Positions 14,263 to 19,558 of a stretch of DNA of 19,558 bases are shown here, in pieces. This DNA comes from an uncultured Chloroflexota bacterium. Lineage in GTDB: Bacteria; Chloroflexota; Anaerolineae; Aggregatilineales; Phototrophicaceae. Both the position numbers and the translations under genes were made by a program. Location of the stretch: the NCBI GenBank assembly GCA_937988705.1, contig CALKIA010000134.1, positions 1 through 19,558 on the forward strand, read 5' to 3'. Below the pieces are notes generated by a model. That model saw only the letters and a list, made by a program, of their open reading frames with translations, searched no databases and was not told where the DNA came from. Each line of letters starts with the position of its first letter. The first letter of the stretch is position 1.

Positions 14263-15495
14263 GTGTTCAACCCGTATGTTCTCATGACCTTTCTTTACCT
14301 TGCCCTTGCCGTTCTCGGCGCGTTGGATGCCTCGCTGGTTAACTTCCAATTCCTGCCCGCGTTTGCGGGATTACGTTGGATACGAGTGCATTTAATTACC
14401 CTAGGCGCGCTGATGGAGTTCGCTTTTGGCATCCTGCCGCTGGTCGCGACGGCGCGCATCAAACTGCCCCGTCCCCAATTCCGGTGGGACATCTGGCTCA
14501 CGCTGAATCTCGGACTGCTGATTTTGCTGGTGGGCATTCCCATGATCAACGGCGCTTTGATCACCATTGGTGGAGGGCTGATCTTCGCCGCGGCCATTCT
14601 GCTCATCATCCAGCTGAGTCAATTGCGCGATCCGGGTGCTGAGACGCACCCATCGGCCGGACGGAAATTTTACGTCATGGGGCTCGTCTACCTGCTCGTG
14701 GGCATTACCATCGGCACGGGCTTATGGCAGGGCTGGAGCGCATGGCTGCAAATCAAAGTGCCGATTGAAGTTCACATCCACGCGAATAACTGGGGTTTCA
14801 TGTCGTTGATCTTCGCCGGACTGCTGGTCGATCTCTATCCAAGTTTCACCGGGCGTTCATTACGGTGGCCGCGCTCGATCACACCGATTTTCTGGATGAT
14901 GACGTTTGGTGCGCTCGGTCTGGTTCTGGGGCCGTGGGTACAATCGAATCTATTCTCTGTACCGGGGCTGATCCTGCACCTCTCGGCGACCATCTGGCTG
15001 CTGATCAACGTTGTCAAGCCGTTCTGGGGTGAGCGCAGCGCGTGGTCAGCGGGGATGCTGCATTTGGTCACCGCTTACGCGTGGATTCTCGCGCCAGTTA
15101 TGGTTGCTCCGCTTATCATCCTCGGGGTGCCGGGATTCCCCGGTGCGGGCATCGAACAAAACGCGCCGCAAGCCCTCATCTACGGTTGGGTACTTCAGTT
15201 CGGCTATGCGATCATCCCGCTGGTGTTCCGGCGCATGCTCACGCCCAAAGCGCCGCCCAAGCTTGGTGGCAATTGGTTCAGCCTGATCGCCGTGCATCTT
15301 GGCGGAGTCCTGCTGTGGCTCGGTATTTTCCTGCAGGCTGCGCAACCGGTATTACACGGCGCGGCGTATGGATTGTGGTTCGCTTCCATGCTGCCGATTG
15401 CCTACGAAGTCTGGCAAATTGTCCGTACCGGGTTCGCAGAGGTTGCAGGTACAGAATTTGAGCCGCCAGTGCTCGACAGCCCACCGGTCAATTGA
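14263..15495 (+). CDS. Twelve-helix membrane protein, NnrS/haem-copper-oxidase-like
   Basis: A 410-residue integral membrane protein with about 12 hydrophobic segments and no other domain. Histidines fall inside or at the edge of helices (RVHLITLGALMEF near 45, VHIHANNWGFMSL near 173, MLHLVTAYAW near 267, AVHLGG near 345), a pattern found in NnrS and in subunit-I-like haem-copper proteins. NnrS proteins are haem- and copper-containing and protect against nitric oxide stress. The start is GTG at 14263, with a strong AGGAGG at 14251-14256. It follows the cupin gene and faces a divergent Crp/Fnr regulator, which fits an NO- or oxygen-related response. Assignment to NnrS is by pattern, not by a firm signature; it may be a distant relative. 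Confidence 0.65.
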   Translation: MFNPYVLMTFLYLALAVLGALDASLVNFQFLPAFAGLRWIRVHLITLGALMEFAFGILPLVATARIKLPRPQFRWDIWLTLNLGLLILLVGIPMINGALITIGGGLIFAAAILLIIQLSQLRDPGAETHPSAGRKFYVMGLVYLLVGITIGTGLWQGWSAWLQIKVPIEVHIHANNWGFMSLIFAGLLVDLYPSFTGRSLRWPRSITPIFWMMTFGALGLVLGPWVQSNLFSVPGLILHLSATIWLLINVVKPFWGERSAWSAGMLHLVTAYAWILAPVMVAPLIILGVPGFPGAGIEQNAPQALIYGWVLQFGYAIIPLVFRRMLTPKAPPKLGGNWFSLIAVHLGGVLLWLGIFLQAAQPVLHGAAYGLWFASMLPIAYEVWQIVRTGFAEVAGTEFEPPVLDSPPVN

Positions 15496-15532
15496 AGCGG
15501 TAATTTCAGCCTATCCGGGTTGGCTCAGGCGC

Positions 15533-17617
15533 CTAATCCGACGTATTCGTCACTGCGATGACAAAGGGATGTACGGCTCCCGCGCCCGAACGCTGGAGCA
15601 AGTCGCCGAGCACGGTCAGCGTCCACCGCGAATCGGCCACATCATCCACCAAGAGAATTGCTTCACCGTGCAGGCGTTTGACCACCACAAAGCGCTCTAA
15701 CACGTTGAGCGCCTGCTGATAGCTGTTGCGCATCTCCGTTTGCGGCGGGTGCTGAACCGTATGTTCCAGCGCCTGCACCACCGGCAAGCCCACCTGCTGG
15801 GCGAGGCGTTCGACAAAATCGGTCACCAACTGTGGGCGGCGCAGCGACGGCACGGGCACGATGACTTGGGGTGGCGTTGACAGCGAGCGCAGGCGCTCAC
15901 GTAAGGCGCGCGCGGACGCCTCGACGAGTGCCTCATCGTAGCGCAAACCGCGCCCCCGATCCGCGCGCACAAGCGCGCCATACCCGTCGTCAAAATAGAC
16001 ACACAGCGCTAATCCTGGCTGATTCACGCGCATGTCCGTTGTTTTGGCGAAGCCCGGCAACCCGGCTGACCAGCGGCGGCGCGGTTCAAACGTCAAGGGT
16101 TTACCCTGACGCAAAAACTGCTGCGCACGCACAATGGCTTGATTATCCGGCTGAAACTTGCTGGCTGCGCCGGTGCAGTTTTTACAGCGACCACAGCGCT
16201 GCGGTGGCTGCGGATCATCGAGCGCCGCCGCGATGAAATGCATCAGGCAGCCCGCTTCGCGCGTATAGGCTTGCATGTGGCGCAGTTCCGCATAGCGCAT
16301 CTGAGTGACTGACTCCCAGCGCTCATAGTCTGGCTGCGTATCGGTCTTCAGCAGCACATACGCCGAATCGCGCTTTTCGATGATCCGCTCAACTTCCAGA
16401 TGCGTCAGGATCTTCTCAAGGACCGAGAGGCGCGCATTGACATCCCGCTGCAAATCGTTGCGCGACCTGGGTTGGGCACGCAGCGCCCCGATCACCGAGT
16501 TGACTTGTTGGGGTGTGGGAAAGGCGGTATCGATGAAATAGCGCTGAATATCTTCATCGCCGGAACCGTGCATCAGGACGATGTAGGCTTTGTCGATCCC
16601 ACGCCCCGCGCGCCCGATCTGCTGGTAGTAACTGATGATATTCCCCGGCAGTTGATAATGGATGACAAAATGCAGATCGCTCTTGTCAAAACCCATGCCT
16701 AAAGCGACGCTGGAGACCAACGCCTTGACCTGATTATTCATCAACTGCTGTTCGAGTTCGGCGCGGTCTTCGGCTTCCTGTGCTTCGACATCGGCGTAAT
16801 AGGGTTTAACGTTCAATCCGTCGGCTTTCAGCCAATCCGCAACCAAGCGGCAGTCGCGCGTCGTCGTACAGTAGATGATGCCGCTCCCGGGTATGCTGCG
16901 GAGAAGATGCGATAGCAGCGTGAGCCGGGTCGCCGCATCCAGCGCATCGGGATAGACATACAGGGCGAGGCTGTCACGGGTGAGCGAGCCGCGCTGGATG
17001 TGAATCCCCGTGCCGAGGATTTCGGCCACGTCCTTGACCACGCGATCATTCGCCGTCGCAGTCGTGCCGATGACGGGTGTGTGCGCGGGGATTTCATCCA
17101 GCAGATTCATGATCCGGCGATAATTCGGGCGGAAATCGTGTCCCCAATCCGAAATACAGTGCGCCTCGTCCACCACCAGCAAGCCGACCTGCTGCCGCAG
17201 CACCGACCAAACCTGTGCCTGAAAGCGGTCGTTCGCGAGGCGTTCGGGTGAAATCAACAGCAAATCGATCTCACCGTTCAATAAGTCCCGTTCAATGCTG
17301 GGGTGATCATCCGCGTTATCGCTGTTGATGGTGGCGGCGCGCAGTCCCCAGTGCGCCGCCGATTCAATCTGGTTGCGCATGAGGGAAAGCAGCGGGCTGA
17401 TGAGGATCGTCACTCCGGCACCCTGAGCGCGCAGCAAACGCGTCGCCATGAAGTAGACAAGGCTTTTGCCCCATCCGGTGCGCTGGACCACCAGCACACG
17501 TTGACGATTGACCACCAGTGCCTCAATCGCTTCCCACTGGCCATCCCGAAAATGCGCCTGAGCGCCGAGGGTATGCTGTAACCACTGTTCTGCTTGGGCG
17601 CGAAGCGCATTGACCAT
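15533..17617 (-). CDS. recQ: RecQ-type ATP-dependent DNA helicase fused to a phosphoribosyltransferase domain
   Basis: A 694-residue fusion. The N-terminal part is a RecQ helicase that unwinds DNA 3' to 5': motif 0 FRDGQWEAIEAL (23-34), Walker A QRTGWGKS (45-52), DEAH box VVDEAHCISDWGHDFRPNYR (148 on), TTATAN motif III, QQIGRAGRG motif VI, then the RecQ zinc-binding region with Cys in GCLMHF and CGRCKNC (about 450-475). The last 170 residues are a ComF-like type I phosphoribosyltransferase fold: VIVPVPSLRRPQLV and a PRPP-binding loop LLVDDVADSRWT (655-666). An HRDC domain, usual in E. coli RecQ, is not seen. It is convergent with the NnrS-like gene, 37 bp away. The ATG at 17615-17617 has only a weak GGA upstream. 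DNA repair role is likely; what the PRTase adds is unknown. Confidence 0.93.
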   Translation of the reverse strand: MVNALRAQAEQWLQHTLGAQAHFRDGQWEAIEALVVNRQRVLVVQRTGWGKSLVYFMATRLLRAQGAGVTILISPLLSLMRNQIESAAHWGLRAATINSDNADDHPSIERDLLNGEIDLLLISPERLANDRFQAQVWSVLRQQVGLLVVDEAHCISDWGHDFRPNYRRIMNLLDEIPAHTPVIGTTATANDRVVKDVAEILGTGIHIQRGSLTRDSLALYVYPDALDAATRLTLLSHLLRSIPGSGIIYCTTTRDCRLVADWLKADGLNVKPYYADVEAQEAEDRAELEQQLMNNQVKALVSSVALGMGFDKSDLHFVIHYQLPGNIISYYQQIGRAGRGIDKAYIVLMHGSGDEDIQRYFIDTAFPTPQQVNSVIGALRAQPRSRNDLQRDVNARLSVLEKILTHLEVERIIEKRDSAYVLLKTDTQPDYERWESVTQMRYAELRHMQAYTREAGCLMHFIAAALDDPQPPQRCGRCKNCTGAASKFQPDNQAIVRAQQFLRQGKPLTFEPRRRWSAGLPGFAKTTDMRVNQPGLALCVYFDDGYGALVRADRGRGLRYDEALVEASARALRERLRSLSTPPQVIVPVPSLRRPQLVTDFVERLAQQVGLPVVQALEHTVQHPPQTEMRNSYQQALNVLERFVVVKRLHGEAILLVDDVADSRWTLTVLGDLLQRSGAGAVHPFVIAVTNTSD

Positions 17618-17656
17618 AAGCTTGGATTATTCCAGAGACGATAACGATAAACCGAA

Positions 17657-17685
17657 ACTATACGAAGACATCGGCTTATGCGCAA
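17657..17685 (-). promoter_or_regulatory. Candidate promoter of recQ
   Basis: On the minus strand, TTGCGC (17685-17680), a 17-bp spacer and TATAGT (17662-17657, five of six consensus bases) lie about 40 bp upstream of the recQ start. Confidence 0.5.
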
Positions 17686-17888
17686 ATCGGCTGCTACAAC
17701 GCGGCTGCCTGCTCGATCCGGTTAAGCCTACGGCCTCTCATCATCGGGACGCGAAATGGGCGCGTCCGAATTTCCGGATAGTCCTCGGGCCGGCCCCGCC
17801 TGCTCCCGTCCATGCTAACTTGACACGCCGCGCCGTGGAAGCGATGCGGCGGGTCTCAGCCGATTCCGCTCATTTGTGCGCCACCTGC

Positions 17889-17917
17889 TTGACTAAAATG
17901 AACAAGTGTTCTATGCT
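17889..17917 (+). promoter_or_regulatory. Candidate sigma-70 promoter of the beta-propeller/MoaD-like pair
   Basis: TTGACT (17889-17894) and TATGCT (17912-17917) are separated by exactly 17 bp. The expected transcript start near 17924 leaves a 30-nt leader before the ATG at 17954, with AAGGGG at 17941-17946 as ribosome binding site. Confidence 0.6.
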
Positions 17918-17953
17918 GTGGTCTGCCTAATACGCATCTCAAGGGGTAGTCAT

Positions 17954-19069
17954 ATGAGCGAAGTCCGTGTACTAGTTGGCACACGCAAGGGCGCTTTCGT
18001 TTTGCGTTCGAACGAGCAGCGCAAAGACTGGACGGTCGAAGGCCCACATTTTCCCGGCTGGGAGATCTATCACATCACTGGGACGCCAAGTGATCCTAAC
18101 CGGCTGTATGTATCACAATCGGGTGGCTGGTTCGGTCAGATCATTCAGCGGTCCGACGATGCTGGCAAAACGTGGGAAACGATGAATAATGAATTCGCCT
18201 ACGCTGGCGTTCCCGGCACGCACCAGTGGTACGACGGCACGCAGCATCCGTGGGAATTCAAGCGCGTCTGGCATCTCGAACCCTCGCCGACCAACCCGGA
18301 CTCGCTCTATGCGGGCATTGAAGATGCCGCCCTGTTTCACTCGAACGACGGTGGCAAATCATGGCAGGAACTTTCCGGCTTGCGCGATGTGAAAGCTAAT
18401 CTCTGGCAGCCCGGCGCAGGTGGGATGTGCTTGCATACGATTGTTCTCAGCAAAGATGATCCGAACCGTATTTTCGTCGCGATTTCGGCGGCGGGCGCGT
18501 TCCGCAGTGACGATGGCGGCCAAACATGGCGCGCGGTCAACGAAGGGCTGAAATCAGATTATGAATTACCGGACGCCAGCGCCGAAGTCGGTCACTGCGT
18601 CCACAGCATTGCTATGCATCCGTCCCGCCCCAATATTCTGTTCATGCAAAAGCATTGGGATGTAATGCGCTCGGACAATGGGGGCGATTCGTGGCACGAA
18701 ATTAGTGGCAACCTGCCGAGCGATTTTGGCTTCCCGATCGGCGTCCATGCGCACGAACCGAATACGATCTATGTCGTGCCGATTACCAGCGACTCGCACC
18801 ATTTCCCACCGGATGGCAAGCTGCGCGTGTATCGCAGTCGTTCCGGCGGCAATGAATGGGAAGCACTCACCAACGGTCTGCCGCAAAGCGACTGCTATGT
18901 GAATGTGCTGCGCAACGCGCTGGCCATCGACTCGCTCGCTTCGTGCGGTGTCTACTTCGGCACGACGGGCGGTCAGGTATACGTGTCCGCCGATTCAGGC
19001 GATAACTGGCAGGCGATTGTCCACGACCTGCCCCCGGTGCTTTCAGTTGAGGTGCAAGTGCTGCCATGA
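17954..19069 (+). CDS. BNR/Asp-box beta-propeller protein (sialidase-like fold, cytoplasmic)
   Basis: A 371-residue protein with at least five Asp-box motifs (S-x-D-x-G-x-x-W): SDDAGKTW, SNDGGKSW, SDDGGQTW, SDNGGDSW, plus degenerate SRSGGNEW and SADSGDNW, spread evenly along the chain as in a beta-propeller. It begins VRVLVGTRKGAFVL with no signal peptide or membrane helix, so it should be cytoplasmic. Proteins of this type are often named exo-alpha-sialidase or WD40/YVTN/BNR-like, but I see no arginine triad to support sialidase activity. The ATG at 17954 is chosen over a GTG at 17906 because of AAGGGG upstream and because the protein-like sequence starts there. Its stop overlaps the MoaD/ThiS-like start by 4 bp, implying a joint function. 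Confidence 0.88.
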   Translation: MSEVRVLVGTRKGAFVLRSNEQRKDWTVEGPHFPGWEIYHITGTPSDPNRLYVSQSGGWFGQIIQRSDDAGKTWETMNNEFAYAGVPGTHQWYDGTQHPWEFKRVWHLEPSPTNPDSLYAGIEDAALFHSNDGGKSWQELSGLRDVKANLWQPGAGGMCLHTIVLSKDDPNRIFVAISAAGAFRSDDGGQTWRAVNEGLKSDYELPDASAEVGHCVHSIAMHPSRPNILFMQKHWDVMRSDNGGDSWHEISGNLPSDFGFPIGVHAHEPNTIYVVPITSDSHHFPPDGKLRVYRSRSGGNEWEALTNGLPQSDCYVNVLRNALAIDSLASCGVYFGTTGGQVYVSADSGDNWQAIVHDLPPVLSVEVQVLP

Positions 19070-19362
19070 TTACTGTGACGCTGCCCACCCACCTGCGCAC
19101 GCTGGCGCGCGTGTCCGGCGCGGTTGAGCTCCACGTCGAGGAGCCGATTACGCAGCGGGCGATTCTCGACGCGTTGGAGGCGGCGTATCCCATGCTGCGC
19201 GGCACGATTCGCGACCATGTGACCAAAGAGCGCCGCGCCTTCGTCCGCTTTTTTGCCTGTGGCGAAGATATTTCGCATGAGTCACGAGACGCGACTGTGC
19301 CCCCGGAAGTGGCAGCGGGCAAAGAGCCGTTCCGCATTATCGGGGCGATGGCCGGCGGGTAA
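19066..19362 (+). CDS. MoaD/ThiS family ubiquitin-like sulfur carrier protein
   Basis: A 98-residue ubiquitin-fold protein. It begins MITVTLPTHLRTLA, has the ITQRAILDALEAAYPMLRGTIRD region typical of MoaD, then an FVRFFACGEDIS strand, and ends AMAGG, with the C-terminal diglycine that E1-like enzymes adenylate and thiocarboxylate. The ATG overlaps the stop of the beta-propeller gene by 4 bp. No moaE, thiG or E1-like gene is visible here, so it could donate sulfur to molybdopterin, thiazole, cysteine or another pathway, or act as a protein tag. The pairing with a BNR protein is the best clue and it does not point to standard cofactor synthesis. Confidence 0.9.
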   Translation: MITVTLPTHLRTLARVSGAVELHVEEPITQRAILDALEAAYPMLRGTIRDHVTKERRAFVRFFACGEDISHESRDATVPPEVAAGKEPFRIIGAMAGG

Positions 19363-19558
19363 AAACGAGAGAAACAAGTTTGTAGGGCACACGTGCACAG
19401 AATACGGTGATTGTTGTCGTGAACGCTGAAGACGAGGCATACCTCGTCCCTATATAGATGCCCCTTCTGTCTCCCCTCCCTGAATTCGGGGAGGGGACGG
19501 GGGCTGTCAGGGGTAGGTTTTTAATGGTAGGGACGAGGCATGCCTCGTCCTCCCGTGA
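19363..19558. repeat. Right-edge intergenic repeat cluster
   Basis: Three repeat units follow the MoaD-like gene. GACGAGGCATACCTCGTCCC (19431-19450) is a one-base-degenerate version of the 20-bp palindrome. CCCCTCCC (19473-19480) pairs with GGGAGGGG (19489-19496) around a GAATTC-containing loop. The 43 bp at 19508-19550 repeat 1074-1116 with one mismatch, in the same orientation, and include a perfect palindrome at 19531-19550. The element may continue past the window edge. Confidence 0.75.

Larger units (their letters stand above)
17618..17953. other. Divergent intergenic region between recQ and the beta-propeller gene
   Basis: No gene is supported here; the short open frames have no ribosome binding sites. 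It carries candidate promoters for both flanking genes (listed separately) and a TTGACA at 17820-17825 with no good -10. The middle (about 17740-17850) is GC-rich with scattered short inverted motifs. Confidence 0.65.

Noticed and set aside
17610..17930. 106-codon plus-strand open frame between recQ and the beta-propeller gene
   Set aside because: It overlaps the recQ start and both predicted promoters and has no protein-like features.
17906..17953. GTG start giving a 387-residue beta-propeller protein
   Set aside because: It would begin inside the predicted promoter; the ATG at 17954 has AAGGGG upstream and starts the propeller-like sequence.
19066..19362. Linking the MoaD-like gene to Mop cofactor synthesis
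   Set aside because: It is 6.5 kb from the Mop locus, behind unrelated genes on both strands, and is coupled to the beta-propeller gene; no direct link is visible.

Overview
The window reads as a bacterial chromosome segment of moderately high GC. Dispersed palindromic intergenic repeats (GGACGAGGCATGCCTCGTCC), leaderless-looking cytoplasmic BNR proteins, GTG starts and many ATGA overlaps fit an Anaerolineae-like Chloroflexota bacterium. That assignment is an inference from style and content; no rRNA or marker gene is present to settle it.

Layout. (1) Positions 2-945 hold the end of a sugar-type ABC transporter operon: two permease genes with a 4-bp overlap. (2) Positions 946-1628 are non-coding, with a repeat element followed by a likely control region. 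(3) Positions 1629-12614 hold the centrepiece. It begins with a molybdenum aldehyde oxidoreductase of the Desulfovibrio Mop type, closed by a strong intrinsic terminator. A tight run of eight same-strand genes follows: an FAD/Fe-S/CCG-domain oxidoreductase, a 71-aa four-cysteine zinc-ribbon protein, a SAM methyltransferase, a C_GCAxxG_C_C protein, a radical SAM protein (TrsS-like), a PaaK-like AMP-dependent ligase, a PadR regulator and an XdhC-family maturation factor. (4) Positions 12615-13003 are non-coding, with a hairpin repeat and a possible gene remnant. (5) Positions 13004-15495 hold a Crp/Fnr regulator divergent from a cupin gene and a 12-TM NnrS/haem-copper-like membrane protein. A perfect inverted repeat lies between them, placed like a class II Fnr site. 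(6) A RecQ helicase fused to a phosphoribosyltransferase domain lies on the minus strand (15533-17617). (7) An Asp-box beta-propeller gene overlaps a MoaD/ThiS-like gene (17954-19362). (8) The right end carries further copies of the intergenic repeat.

How the genes work together. The Mop enzyme lacks the FAD domain of xanthine dehydrogenases and must pass electrons out through its two 2Fe-2S clusters. The next gene, rich in Fe-S motifs, is the obvious acceptor. The gene order from mop to the ligase matches, as I recall it, a conserved but biochemically undefined neighbourhood in Desulfovibrio (DVU1559 down to DVU1553). XdhC probably prepares the molybdenum cofactor. The roles of the radical SAM, methyltransferase, C_GCAxxG and ligase proteins are unknown; together they look like a small maturation or cofactor-modification pathway dedicated to this oxidoreductase. 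This is the best candidate for an undescribed system in the window.
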